Shown: positions 47,746 through 63,068 of the stretch, one piece after another
How the letters are laid out: every line of letters starts with the position of its first letter
Position numbering within the stretch: the stretch's first letter is position 1
Source: Trematomus loennbergii
Taxonomy: Eukaryota; Chordata; Actinopteri; Perciformes; Nototheniidae
DNA: 64,000 bases
Assembly: GCA_012861695.1 (NCBI GenBank)
Contig: JAAOOA010000060.1
Location: forward strand, 3,857,183 to 3,921,182
Direction: 5' to 3'
The notes under the pieces: generated by a model
What the model was told of the DNA's origin: nothing
What the model saw: only the letters and a program-made list of their open reading frames with translations
The model's database searches: none
Made by a program: the position numbers and the translations under genes

Positions 47746-50559
47746 AAATGTTACCTCTCAACGCAGTGTTATTTGCTCTGTCTTCCACAAGGACATGTGT
47801 TCTGCACGGTCAATTCACCTATTTGTCAATAGAATCTGATGGCTTGGAAAGAGTGATGGTTTATCCTTGGAAAGGGCTGTCTGACAGCAAGGTAAAGGGT
47901 TGAAAATATCTTATTAATTAGGTGGGCCTTTTTTTTGAAGGTGGCTGATGCCTACTCTGCAGCAGTACATTGCTTAGCCCTGTGCAAATACAATCTGTTT
48001 CTCCAACTGCGAACACGTTTTCCAGTGGCCAAACAGTGGTACTTCCACTTCCGTGTCAGTCAGTGAGGTCATTCGGACAAAAAAAACATTTCCATTGGCC
48101 TACAGTACATTGGGAATGACATGTCTATAAATCAGTGGATACATTTTTTTAATGTCTAACAACTACCCATTAGGAACAGTTCTATAGCCCTTATTCACAT
48201 CCTTACTGTAGGTCCTAAGAGTTATACATGTGCTGAAAGCCAAATCTAGAGTTATTTTCCCTCTCCATTCATTGACTGAGAGAGAAAGTCCAGTTCTCTT
48301 TATACAAGAAAAGGTGACCACCTCCGTCTACTACCTGTGGATAATACTTCATATAACACTTTCAAACATCCAAACTATCCTTTTAAGGCATGAAATACTC
48401 GATACTCTGACAAAATACAAGGTTGTTAATGGATGCACTCCAACATGTAATGCAGGAGAGGCTTGATAAACTCTGATCCACCCTGTAGCCCTGTGTTTTT
48501 AGTTTTTTTTAAGTTCTTTTTGTTTGAGCTTTTACTGGTTTCAAGCTGCACATGCAACCTCTTTCCAGCTCTTCAGGAGGATTAAAGCTGCAGTGTGAAC
48601 TTCAGTTTTGCTGTTTAATGATCATGTCATTGTCTTTGCATGATGTCTGCCGTGCACTGCTGCATTCACACAGGCAGCTACCCGTCACCTTTCTGTCTAA
48701 AGTCATCAAGCTTTCCTCTGTTTGTCCCTTTTTACCATATTGATCTTGTGTTTGCTTGATTAGAAAAGGTACTTACGTTAGTGACTGAGCTATTTCCATA
48801 ATAACCCTTTCAGCCGGCGTTACTGCCCTTTTTTACATTTCAAATTGCCTTTTAATGAAGCAGTAACGGCTAACCCTGGTAACTGATGTCTTCTCCCCGC
48901 CGCAAATGCAAAACAGTGGATTTAATGTGTGTAAACTTTGCATTAAAAACTTTTCTCTCTCCCCCTCAGCCTTTTAGACAAACAAAAGATACTCGATGCA
49001 ATCGTGCAATTAGCATAGAAATGAAATCAGAGGTAGTAAAATGCGTTTGCCTTTGTTAACTAGATTTACAGCGCTTTTCTCCACCTGGCTCGAGTAAACA
49101 ACATCTCTGCTATTCATCAACGATGCTTTGCCTCTATTGTCTTTATTAGGTTTACTCCTCCCCTGTGAGCAGCCGTTAGACAACGCGCAATGAGAAGTTA
49201 TACTACCTGCTCCGTTTAATGACATCAAGTTTGAGGATTTTAGCCATACTTTGCAAACTGGGAATTGAAATTTGATATTTTCATATGTTAAAATAGCAAT
49301 ATTTTGGTCACTGTAAGTTGGCCAACACTGGAAAGTATCCCAACATTTTTGAATTATACTAGAAGAAAATAAGAGATGTTTTAATGTCTGAGTGACATAA
49401 GGTGCATATATTTAAATCTAAATCAAATCTTTGGTGTAAGAAGTTATAACAAGGGTAAATGTCAGTCATCACTTTAAAATGGACTTCTTTCACTTCTCAA
49501 GAGCAGGTTATGTTGGAGATCAACTCAAAGAAATGCACTGCCTGCTGACCAATCAGAACATAAATAATATTACACTAATATGAAGAAGATTAAGACTATT
49601 AAGGCATTTTCCAGACTAAGGGAAACGCAGTTTAACCTGCCAAATGCAGTAAGGACCGCTGGCAATACATTGCATACTGATTGAATGTGTGAATGATCAG
49701 AATAAAACTGCCAATATAGGAAAGATTTGACTATAATTACATTTGCAGTAAGCCAGCTTACTTATTTTATGATCATAGACGTCACAGCAAGTAACCTGAG
49801 CAATGTAGAGCAATGCATACACTTATCATTCATATCACATCATATTTTCACTTATCTGTGTCAGCCTATTGAGCCGCATGATGCGGTGCCACACCTCGTG
49901 CACAGTGTCGCAGACTGTGCATTGTAAGTGCTCATTTGCTACAGATGAATCACTTGCATGTATGCTGTGAAGGATTATAAGATAACTTTGAACTAAAGCA
50001 CACACATTCACATTAGTGTTAACATGTTAGAATAACATGTTAAAGACGGAATAAATATAGCTTGCACATTAGATAATGCTTCAATGACCTTTTGATAAAC
50101 CATCACCCTATTAGATATGAAAGTAAGCTGAATTTCATGTTAGTATAATAATGTTTGGGGATGAAAACAATATCCTTAACGCGATCATTTAAGCATTCAC
50201 ACAGTTGCACATGTAAGCCGTATGTTCTTTCTGCACTTACAGTAGGAGCTGCAGTAATGTTGCTCTCAGCATGGATTATGTATCTCACAAATGTACATGA
50301 TTTAAATAATTTATTTAAACATTTTTCTAATATCATAGTCAACTTTTCATCTTTGACATATGATGCTCTCCTGACAGTATGCTTCTCCATGTTTGTTTCT
50401 GGTTTAAATGTCGCCGGCCCCGCCTCTCTCATGTGAACATGCTCATAACCTGAATGATAAACCCTGGGTTGACCTTTAGAGATATGCAGGGTGTGTTGAG
50501 CTGGTTTCAGACCACAGGTGTCTCTCGTGAGAATTAAAACTCACTTTCTTTGTCCCCAG
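47746..50559 (+). other. RPTOR intron K, 3' part
   Basis: About 2.8 kb with no recognised exon or element. Confidence 0.5.
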
Positions 50560-50663
50560 GCGACCATGAACGCTCGGCCCCAGAGGATCCTGGACTCGGG
50601 CTCTCTCACCCAGTCGGCCCCCGCCAGCCCCACCAGCAAGGGCACACACATCCACCAGGCCGG
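50560..50663 (+). CDS. rptor: RPTOR exon L (LTQSAPASPTSKG)
   Basis: 104 nt, phase 0 start, phase 2 end: ATMNARPQRILDSGSLTQSA then PASPTSKGTHIHQAG. The TQSAPASPT motif carries the equivalents of human Ser859 and Ser863, the insulin/mTOR-responsive sites, both conserved here. The acceptor tgtccccag and donor gtgaga are good. Intact. Confidence 0.95.
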
Positions 50664-52359
50664 GTGAGAGAACAGCTAACACACACACACAGAAACATTA
50701 CCACAATAAAGCCTGAAACAAATGCATACAGCAGCCTTCCTTCCAGCAGGACTGAGACACAGAGTGAGGAACCTACATTTGAAGAATACTAAAACCACTT
50801 CAAATGTCTCATTTTGTTTTCATGACAAAAACTAGTACGTAGTTCAAGGCTGGTAACAAAGCAAGGAGTCACACACACAGCATTCATTACATTTCATAAG
50901 ATATGTTGTTATGTGGTCTGTGCCTGAACAGACAGGAAAAGGTTATACAAGTAATGACATAATAATGACGCTAAACCCTGGATATAGATATTATATGATG
51001 AATATGAAATATAAAACAGTCGGTTTCCGTACTTGTTTCTGTTGACACTAAAACTACGTTCACACTCTGAATCACAAATCCTTTATGTCCCACAGAGGGG
51101 ACTTTTACAGCGTCAAAGTTAAGGAACAATGCAGATTAAAATGCTAGATTAAATAAGTAAACTAACCTATTCAATAAAAAGGCCAGCACGCATTGATAAA
51201 ATACAAATAAAATGTTTAGAGGTCCTCATCCAAGGTGAAATAAAATGAATAGTAGAATTATAAAAGTAAATTAACATAACAAATATGTTATGAAGCAGCC
51301 AGAAGTACATCACTAAATTGTAATGAAAAATAACAAATCGAATGGAATCTGAGGGGGATATATGAAGCCAGATTAGAGGGTTAGCGAGGTATGTTGAACC
51401 TAAAGCCAGAGTTTTCCGTACTTCAAAGGTGGTTTAACCCGGCTAAATCGCCATGGCAACTTACACTGCATACATTACCTGCTTTAAGCTTGAAGTCATC
51501 AAACACCGCCGATCAACTAGTTCCTTTTAAAAGCGTCACTTTATAGTCAGTCTGTGAGAGGTAAATATTATACATGATACAGTTACAGTAGCACATACTG
51601 TATGCAATGCACTCGTTTTTTTTTATCAGTGGCAATCTATGCAGGACATCAGAACAATATATTATTCATCACTATGAAGTTCACTTGCAGATGAAATGGG
51701 TATAATTCCTTCAATTTTCACCACTTGGAATATGTTTTTCTGACATTCTTATTTGCTAAGGTCCGTTTTACACTTCATTTCACTTTGATTTAATATGTCC
51801 GACCTAAATGCAATTTTAAATATCTATAGATTAAATCTGTGGCACCATGCTTAAAGATTAAGAGCTGTAGAATGTGCAGTTGTCACATTTGAAATGAACA
51901 GGAAGCACAGATTGCATTGAGTGGTAAATTAAACATGTTCGTCATGATTACATGATTAATACATTTCTTCCAATTGTCATCTCTTATTTGAAGAAACATG
52001 CTGGCTTAAGCCGTGATTTATTTGTGTAACCTTATAAGGCGGAATAAGGCGGAGACTGCTCCCTTTCATGCGGTTTATTAGTCATATGACGCTCTAAACG
52101 TTTTATGTTAGCGGCTCAGAGCCCAAGGAGGAAAGTCTGAGATCACATAGATACCAGCTTCATGGTCCCCGTCAACTCTGATCAGGATTTTTAGCCAGCT
52201 TAGTCAAAGAAAGTATACCCCTGGTCTTTACAACTCTCAATTCCACAAAAATCTGAGAAATAGTGCATTACTGCTAGTGTGGACTTATCTTTAGAGATGA
52301 AAGGTGAGGCTGATGGGCTCTAACTTCCTGTCCTTACATTAAAGTCTCTGCTCCTCCAG
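50664..52359 (+). other. RPTOR intron L, no recognised feature
   Basis: 1.7 kb of AT-rich intron. No element recognised. Confidence 0.55.
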
Positions 52360-52536
52360 TGGCTCCCCCCCCATGCCCAGCACCAGCAGCTCCAGTCTGA
52401 CCAACGAGGTTCCCAAACCCCCGGCCAGAGAGCCCCCGGCCACACGGCCCCCCTACACCCCACCCTGGGAGGGCAGGCGCCCCACTCCCACCAGTTCCCC
52501 CGCACCCGCAAGATGTTTGACAAGGGACCGGAGCAG
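52360..52536 (+). pseudogene. rptor: RPTOR exon M, frame broken by a net 1-nt deletion
   Basis: 177 nt starting in phase 2 context (GG from exon L plus T). The start reads GGSPPMPSTSSSSLTNEVPK in frame. The end, APHSHQFPRTRKMFDKGPEQ, lies in another frame, so one base is lacking (or two gained) between about 52400 and 52490. That stretch has several C runs (52419-52423, 52434-52438, 52448-52453), the likely place of loss. It encodes the Ser/Pro-rich linker before the WD40 domain. Acceptor ctcctccag, donor gtaggg. Confidence 0.88.
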
Positions 52537-52630
52537 GTAGGGGCCGCACTAGTCTGTGGGGGGGGGGATTTTTGTTGTTTAGTTTAACTCTTTGAACTGT
52601 GGGAAAATGTATGTGTGTGTGTGTGTGTAG

Positions 52631-52738
52631 GGAGGGGAGGATGGTGACGAGCCGTGCCACAGGAACTACATCAGCGCCTCCCTGCAGACGGGCCTCTGTG
52701 ATTGGAGCGCCAAGTACTTCGCTCAGCCCGTCATGAAG
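52631..52738 (+). CDS. rptor: RPTOR exon N (ASLQTGLCDWSAKYFAQPVMK)
   Basis: 108 nt, 36 residues, phase 0/0: GGEDGDEPCHRNYISASLQT then GLCDWSAKYFAQPVMK. The CDWSAKYFAQPVMK tail is near-identical to mammalian Raptor (CDWSARYFAQPVMK). The preceding intron is only 94 nt and ends in a TG repeat (52611-52628) followed by tag. Donor gtactg. Intact. Confidence 0.95.
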
Positions 52739-52914
52739 GTACTGTCCTCTCTTTTCTTCTTTTCACTCTGTCCCATCAGTGTGTCTGTGTGTGTTTGATT
52801 CAACAATAGGCCACAAAGTCATGCTTTTATCATTTTGAAACATGTGTGAGGGGGGGGGCTGTGGCTCAGGAGTTAGATGGTAATCCTCCAATCAGAGGGT
52901 CAGTTGTTACATTA

Positions 52915-53345
52915 GGCCCGTTCACACCGCAGTACTTTTCCCACTTAAGTTCCGATATAGTTCCGAAATGTTGCGTTCACACCAAAAAGAGCCGGAACTA
53001 AAATGAGTTCATGAGAACCTTTTTACCCCCGTTTCCGTCCCTGCTAGAGAGCAGGTACTTTCGTGGGAGAAAAAGGTTCCTATGTCTGATTGGCTGGGCG
53101 GATTGCAAACCACGCCCCGTAAAACTCAAAAAAAGTTTGGTGAAGCCGCCATTTTATTATCCTCGCATTAGCATTATTAGCATTAGCATTAGCCCAGCGC
53201 AGAAACGCAGAGAGACTAACTTATGGCAACACAAAAGAAAACATGGGAGCGGTGGAGATGAGGAGGTATCGGCGTTCTGGCGATTTACTCGGAAGGCTTC
53301 AGTAGAAGCTGCTGGGAGTCCCAGCAGCTTCTACTGAAGCCAGTC
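52915..53345. mobile_element. Partial MITE with foldback end
   Basis: Starts ggcccgttcacaccgcagtac, a terminus of the same style as the Harbinger-type elements here, and has an internal ttgcgttcacacc. It ends in a near-perfect palindrome at 53295-53341. The right terminus is not matched to the left, so it is partial or rearranged. Confidence 0.5.
53295..53341. repeat. 47-bp palindrome (23-bp arms, 1-nt spacer)
   Basis: Left arm 53295-53317 (ggcttcagtagaagctgct plus ggga) and right arm 53319-53341 are exact reverse complements around a single G at 53318. Confidence 0.97.
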
Positions 53346-53369
53346 CCCAACTCCGGGGACTTCCCACAC

Positions 53370-53540
53370 TCATGTGTCCTTGGGCAAGATACTGAAACTT
53401 ACCCCAAATTGCTCCCAATGGCATGGCCAACTGTTTGAGTGTCTTTTTCTGGCAGCCTCTGCATGAATGTGTTAATTCTGACTCCTTTTGAGGGGTCGTT
53501 AGTCCTGGACAAGCGCTTTATAAAATGCATTTGACAATTG
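53370..53540. repeat. Dispersed teleost repeat fragment
   Basis: tgtgtccttgggcaagatac, aaattgctccc and caagcgctttataaaatgc follow the order of a common fish interspersed repeat. Diverged. Confidence 0.5.
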
Positions 53541-56439
<2,899 letters not shown>

Positions 56440-57039
56440 AACCATGATGATCATATTTTATCGTGCTTTTATCGAGTCAATTCTGTCTTTTTCATTAATG
56501 TCATGGTTTGGTAATCTGACTTTAAAGAGCAGAAGGTCTCTGAGTCAGATCGTAAAGTGGTCCAGCAGACTGATTGGTGAGCCACAGCTAAACCTGGAGA
56601 CCCTGTACCTCAGGCAGTTACAGCGGTTATCCAGCTCCATATTAGACGATGACTCCCACCCTCTGCACTCAGAATTTAAGCTTCTTCCTTTGGGCCGGAG
56701 GTTAGTTGTCCCAAAGAGTAGAACGAAGCGGTATAAAAACAGTTTTATCCCAGCAGCTATTGCACAAATGAACACATCACAGGAGCGTCACACAGATTTT
56801 TTTATTTTTATTATTTATTTAATTATGAATTTTGAATGTCCATGTTTGTACTAGTGTTTTCCTTCTTAAATGTTTTGGAAATATTTTGAGATTTGACGGA
56901 GCAGGGTGTACTTGTGCTTTTTACTAGTTCTTTTATTAGAGATGTGTTTGTTTTTAGAGTGTGTCAGGATGGATCCCTTATCATCTCTGCAAACAAAATC
57001 TACCTACGGGTACAAATAAAGAACCTGAACCTGAAGGGT
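56440..57039 (+). pseudogene. LINE 3' end (RT C-terminal region and tail)
   Basis: An open frame from 56444 reads FYRAFIESILSFSLMSWFGN, then IVKWSSRLIGEPQLNLETLY, HPLHSEFKLLPLGRRLVVPK and RYKNSFIPAAIAQMN. This is the region after the RT core in fish non-LTR elements. It is followed by a 3' UTR ending in gtacaaataaagaacctgaa at 57009-57028. It is a 5'-truncated insertion without RT catalytic motifs. The clade is not certain. Confidence 0.75.
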
Positions 57040-57214
57040 TGCTTACACAATTTATTTCTGAGAACTAAATTAGAAAATCTCTGTGTTCAGTATTGAGTAT
57101 TTGGCCTAGCTTAGCATAAGGTCAGACTGGAATGCATCACACCATTTCTTTCAGGAAACAACATAAGAATATCTATATCAATGTTTTTGTTATGTATTGA
57201 GCTGAGCAGTTGTG

Positions 57215-57450
57215 CAGGGCGGTGGTGGCGAAGTCCATAGGGACTTGGCTTGGCAACTGGAAGGTCACCTGTTCGAGTCCCGGCAAGACCAAGTGCTACC
57301 GAGGTGTCCCTGAGCAAGGCACCGTTCCCTACGCTGCTCCCCGGGCGCCGTCCACGGCAGCACACTGCTCCTAACACTAGGATGGGTCAAATGCAGAGGA
57401 ACAATTTCGTTACATAGTACCTGTACTGTGAAATAACAATAAGAGAATAA
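57215..57450 (+). mobile_element. tRNA-derived SINE
   Basis: gcggtggtggcgaagtccat (A box region, 57220) and gttcgagtcccggc (B box, 57271) form a tRNA-like head. Then come a conserved middle (tgctccccgggcgccg, 57337) and a LINE-like tail (aaatgcagaggaacaatttc, 57390) ending in A-rich sequence. It belongs to a SINE type common in fish. Not a functional tRNA. Confidence 0.78.
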
Positions 57451-58455
57451 AAAAATTTAAATTAAAAAAAGTTAGCCTAGCTTAGTCTAAAGTGTAGACT
57501 AGAATGAAACAGTACGGGGAAATTGGCGCAACCATATTTTCAGAGGAATAAATAACAATATCAGGTTACATCTTGTTTACATTTGTTATGTATTGAGATG
57601 GACTGGTTAGCCTAGCTTAGCGTAAAGAATACACTACACATTTTGTGAGATTTCGGTCAATATTTATCTTGTCTCTGTGTTAAGTAGACAGATGGACTGG
57701 CTAGACTAACTTAGCAATAAGACTAGAAGTACAGAACTAAGCTAACATATACATACAAATATATATGCGTGTTATCATATTTAAAAACTGCCTCTGCATT
57801 TGATTACTAGATGTTTTAGTAACGTAAAAAATGTACTTGATATATATGCATTTATGTACTGTAGACAGTAAAATACTTACACTCATATTTCCCTATTTTA
57901 TTATAACATAAATCCCATATATCTGTAAGAATAAGAAACCATTATATCTCACCAATCAAAGATCCCATTTTAAGACAGTTCCTAAATTATATCAGCAAGG
58001 AAACCTTTAGTTGTATTTAAATCTGCTTTATTCCTAATGACACACTGTTCTTATCACTCTAAACAAGAAATCCTTGCAGAAATGCACTTTACTTTTGAGC
58101 AGGTACTTCAGATAACCACCTCCAGTGTTGAGTTTATCATCCAGAGAAGAGTTCTGGCTCTTCCAACAGAGGAGGGAGCAGAGAGACCTTTGAGGGTGAA
58201 TGACAGGAAAGAGAGGAGAGCAGTAACATCAAAAGGGTCTACAAAAGTGCAGTGATGAGGTGAATCCCTCAATTCAATTTCATTTAAAGGGGCTTGATAG
58301 GCATTCAAGAAACAATATTGCCAGAGTATAAAAACGTATATGTGCACTATAATAATTATATGAATATTAACTTATTAATATAATAGTAAGATTATTATAC
58401 ATTAAAGATATACTGTATATATAGAGTTCAGTACATTTCTGACTCCTTCTCTCAG
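57451..58455 (+). other. RPTOR intron N, 3' part
   Basis: AT-rich. Repeated gttagcctagcttag-like phrases at 57470, 57606 and 57697 suggest local duplication. No exon before O. Confidence 0.5.
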
Positions 58456-58561
58456 ATCCCAGAGGAGCATGACCAGGAGAGTCAGGTGAGGATGGAGCGG
58501 CAGTGGAGGTTTCTGAGGAACACCCGCGTCAGGAGGCAGAGCCGAACCATCACACAGAAAG
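58456..58561 (+). CDS. rptor: RPTOR exon O (IPEEHDQESQVRMERQWRF...)
   Basis: 106 nt, phase 0 start, phase 1 end: IPEEHDQESQVRMERQWRFL then RNTRVRRQSRTITQK. This basic helical stretch leads into the first WD40 blade, which should begin with the next exon (GITRLDDQ region). No such exon is seen before 64000. Acceptor ccttctctcag, donor gtgagt. Intact. Confidence 0.94.
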
Positions 58562-60380
58562 GTGAGTGACGCACACACACTAACACACAAAATTAGATGA
58601 AACATGCATGTTAAAATTATGATTTGTTTCTTTGACATACTGTACAACGAACATTGAAGTGTACTCTTTATAGAAACAGTGGATTAAAGTGTAATGTGAA
58701 TGGGCTATTGTCTATAAAGACTTTGTTTGTTCGGCTTTGTTTGTAAATCAACACAAGTTTCAACATGGTCAGCAACAGTAACTTACATTCTGTAGAGTTC
58801 ACCACCTGCACAGCACTTAACAGCAAAACGGCAAAGTAAGCGACTAGCTGCTTAAGAAGCAAGCTAAAGGCTAGCTGGAAAGATCCTTTTTTGACAAACG
58901 CTAAAAAGAGAGTGAAATTGAGACTGGCATTGGCCAGGCGGCCAGAAACACAACCTCACATGTTGGTGTTCAAAGTATAAATAAGCAACTGTTTGCAAAC
59001 GGGTCAGCAGTAACCGCTTTAAAGTGAATAATATCAACGTGCTTAAGAAAATATGTTTTACATGTCATATTAGCTGACACTTTTGTCCAAAGCAACTTAT
59101 ATACACTTTAATTCTGTAGACATGCCTGAAGGAGCAATCTGGATTGAACTATTTCTAATTGATAAGAAGTAGGGCAGTCATTGTTACACATAAAGGCTGG
59201 TGATTCATCCGGAAACCATGAAGCGTTTAAAAAAATAACAACAAATTACCAAGTTTGACCCAAAGTTGCTCCCATAACACCAGCGCTGAGGTTTACCATG
59301 AACCACATGGCAGTGAAAAGGCAAAGGAATTGGCATTAAATATGTGTATTTCACTAACTAGAGACCACTGGCCATCAATAAGAGGCATCAATACCTCGAT
59401 GAAACGGCACAGCACACCTTCATTCACTTTAAGTGACGACGGAAGAAAGTCACTTTGCTGAAGCATGCACAAGCATAATTCACTTTCCTTTTATTGTTGT
59501 GGCTTTCAAGGATTTTGAGGCTTGGATTGGGGTTATGAGGTTCAGAGTTTCTACTTTGCTTTGTCATCACTCGACAGCATATATTTCTTTTTGTCATTTA
59601 GCTTCAGGGACCTCATGTTTATTTATTCAGTTTGGTTTGTAGCAACTGTAATTACTTATTAGAACTGCAAACAGTTCTCATTACTGTCACATGTATTCTG
59701 TTACTCCAATAAAAATTAATTTAACCTTGAAGGAAGAATTGCCTCGTGTTGAAATTGCTTTATAAATAAACTGGCCTGTCCTTGGACTCAAAATGCAACA
59801 ACTTATGTACTTTATTATATTGGACAGACAGAAGTCCCTGGCTTAGAGGACAGGATTCTTACCTTTTGTACTACAGTCGTTTCTGATAGAAGCTCTACCT
59901 GCAGTGTGTCAAATAAAGTGCAAAAATCACAGAACATAAGCGCTGAGATTTTGTCAGAATCATGTTAAATTAAATGTATTTAGAGGGGAAATCAGGGTGA
60001 ACTCCAGACTGAGACACGACCAGGGTGCCCCTTTGTTTCTGACATGAAAGTAAGTATGCAGTGAGGCCAGAGATTGAGTGCAATCTACCTATAGTCAGAA
60101 CCAGTGAAACCAGAGATGTAGTGGTCCATACCAATACCAGTGAAAACCAAAGTTCTCAATGCCATAAAAAAAAGAAACGGTAAAAAACACAAACACGTTG
60201 TGGCCCCGCCCCCTTTTTGTTGAAAACATTTTCTGTCATTTTACTTGCGGTAAATAAATAATTGAATTGAAAGCAATAGAGGATCTATGTCCGGTCAGTC
60301 TGCCGGTGGATGACTAGCTGGGAACGGCTGGCACTTAAAGTGAGATTTATGATCAAGTTGACCTTATTAGCATCATAATG
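58562..60380 (+). other. RPTOR intron O, 5' part
   Basis: Non-coding. 59072-59100 (gctgacacttttgtccaaag, aacttatata) is a fragment of a common fish repeat. Confidence 0.5.
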
Positions 60381-60766
60381 TACAGTGCATCCGGAAATTA
60401 TTCATACCCCTTAACTTTTTTTTCTCACATTTTGTCATGTTACAGCCTTATTTCAAAATTGATTAAATTCATTTTTTTCTCAACATTCCACACACTATAA
60501 CCCATAATGACATAATTTTTTGCAAATGTGTTAAAAATAATAAAATGAAATATCACATTTACATAAGTGTTCACACCCTTTGCTTTGACACTGAAAATTG
60601 AGCTCAAGGTGCATCCCGTTTCCACTGATCATCCTTGAAATGTTTCTATAACTTGATTGGAGTCCACCTGTGGTAAATTACATTGATTGACATGACTTGG
60701 AAAGGAACACACCTGTCTATATGAGGTCCCACAGTTGACCGTGCACATCAGAGCACAAACCAAGTC

Positions 60767-62863
60767 ATGAGGTCCAAGGAATTGTCTGTAGACCTCAGAG
60801 ACAGGTATGTATCAAGGCACAGATCTGGGGAAGGGTACAGAAACATGTCTGCAGCATTGAAGGAGCGAGCACAGTGGTCTCCATCATTTGCAAATGGAAG
60901 ATGTTTGAAACCACCAGGGCTCTTCCTAGAGCTTGCTGGCCAAACCAAACTGAGCAATGGGAGAAGGGCCTTAGTCAGAGAGGTGACCAAGAACCTGATG
61001 GTCAGTCTGACAGAGCTCCAGTGTTCCTCTGTGGAGATGGGAGAACCTTCCAGAAGGACAACCATCTGTGCAGCACTCCACCAATCAGGCCTTTATGGTA
61101 GAATGGCCAGAAGGAAGCCACTCTTCAGCAAAAGGCACATAAAAACCCACATGAAGCACCTATGCCCCTTTCACACCAACACGGTTCCAGGGCCGGTTCT
61201 GAGCTAGAGCCTGAAAAGCACCGTTTTTTTCCTGTTCACACCGCAGCGGAGTCGCCTCTAAGCTCCGAAAACCGGTGCTTTTCAAGCACCAAAACATTTT
61301 CGGCCTAGAAGCAAGAACCGCATACGTCACGCTTACGTCGGAGGGGGGGGGCGAGATTAACGTGAGCTAACAGTTTATGGCGAGTACGGCAAATAAAAGT
61401 TGTAACAAGCAGTTGTGAGCAAAGTGACTAGAACGCAACCACACACTTATAAAAAAACACACTTTATAAAGCCAGGCAACACTAACCAGGCTTCGTGTGA
61501 TTCTGTTTATTGTACCTTACTTTGACCATTCGTTCGCTGTTATTGATCATTGTGGAGAGCAGGCAGACGTTTTGTTTTTGTATTATAGCAGCTATCGGAT
61601 GGAATCAATACATGGGCTGCACAGGTTGTCATGTCCGACTATCACAAGTAGAATCATAATGAAAAATACGCCGGTAAAATGTGCCTGTAGAAAACGGCTT
61701 ATGCCACAATAGGATAGCAACAACAAGTAGTCAGTTTAGCTTCGGTTGCTATGCTAACATCACCCATTTTATACCAGAGAAACTTTAATAACAGCGTTGT
61801 GATGCCAAACAGCGTCAATTCAGACTGAAACACATTCTCTTATGGGGAATTGGGGATAAGTATCAGCTGCTTGTGTGAGAGTCAGACAGTGAATACTTTA
61901 CAGCGGCCGCTGCCGTGTGAGCTAACCCGGAGCTAACGGGAGAATAAACTCCCGTGGAAGAGCAGCACTGCAGCGGTCGGTAAATGCCGCTGAAACACAT
62001 TAATAAACAATGAACCACGGCACTCTGGAGAAAAGTATAAGGTTGGAGAAGTCGTTATTTAATTGAATCTGGCTTCGTATGATTAAAACACGATCAGGGG
62101 AGAAAATCAGCGACGTAAATGGTGACGTCATGACGCAGCAGCGGCAGCACCACTCGGGCTCTGGGCGGTGTGAACAAAACGGGCTGAAAATAAAAACAGG
62201 TTCCGAACCAGAAAAGCTCTAGCACGGAGCTAGAATGGGAACCGCGTTGGTGTGAAAGGGGCACTAGAGGACTCAGACCATGAGAAACCAAATAGTCTGG
62301 TCTGATGAAACCAAAATGGATCTCTTTGGCCTGAATGCCAAGCATCATGTCTGGAGGAAACCAGGCACCGCTCATCACCTGGCCAATACCATCCCTACAG
62401 TGAAGCATGGTGGTGGTAGCTTCATGCTGTGGGGATGTTTTTCAGCGGCAGGAGCTGGGAGACCAGTCAGGATCAAGGGAAAGATCAATGCAGCAATGTA
62501 CAGAGAGATCCTTGATGAAAACCTGCTCCAGAGCGCCTCAGACTGGGGCAAAGGTTCACCTTTCAACAGGACAACGACCCTAAGCACACAGCCACGATAA
62601 CAAAGGAGTGGCTTTGGGACAAGTCTGTGAATGTCCTTGATTGGCCCAGCTAGAGCCCAGACTTGATCCCAATTGAACATCTCTGGAGAGATCTGAAAAT
62701 GGCTGTGCACCCGACGCTCCCCATCCAACCTGATGGAGCTTGAGACGATCTGCAAAGAATGATGGGAGAAACTGCCCAAATATAGGTGTGCCAAGCTTGT
62801 AGCATCATACTCAAGAAGACTTGAGGCTGTAATTGCTGCCAAAGGTGCTTCAACAAAGTATTG
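60767..62863 (+). pseudogene. Tc1 transposase, split and frameshifted
   Basis: The first half starts MRSKELSVDLRDRYVSRHRS and runs through LVREVTKNLMVSLTELQC and PSRRTTICAALHQSGLYGR to the insertion at 61160. The second half resumes at 62265 with [51 protein letters not shown] (the DET and GGGS..WGCFS blocks). It shifts frame near 60870-60960 and again at about 62545, and has a stop in the PQSPDLNPIEHLW block (62650). Tc1 DDE transposase, inactive. Confidence 0.92.
61163..62263. mobile_element. Harbinger-type MITE inside the Tc1 element
   Basis: TGCCCCTTTCACACC at 61163 and GGTGTGAAAGGGGCA ending at 62263, flanked by a 3-bp duplication cta (61160-61162 and 62264-62266). A 3-bp duplication fits PIF/Harbinger. 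1101 bp, related to 21577-22475, non-coding. Confidence 0.88.
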
Positions 62864-63068
62864 AGTAAAGGGTATGAATACTTATGTACATGTGATACGA
62901 GTGTTTTATTTTTTATTCATTTCAAAACTTTTTTCATTTTTTCATCATGGGGTGTTGTGTGTAGAATGTTGAGAAAACAAATACATTTAATCCATTTTGA
63001 AATAAGGCTGTAAAATAACAAAATGTAGAAAAAGTGAAGGGGTATGAATACTTTCCGGATGCACTGTA

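Larger units (their letters stand above)
60381..63068 (+). mobile_element. Tc1 transposon interrupted by a Harbinger-type MITE
   Basis: Left end tacagtgcatccggaaatta (60381) and right end tactttccggatgcactgta (63068) are Tc1 inverted repeats bounded by TA. Removing 61163-62263 leaves about 1.6 kb, the normal Tc1 length. The element is otherwise complete but its transposase is mutated. Confidence 0.93.

Noticed and set aside
57215..57300. Functional tRNA gene
   Set aside because: A and B boxes are present, but the cloverleaf is not maintained and the sequence continues as a SINE body and tail.
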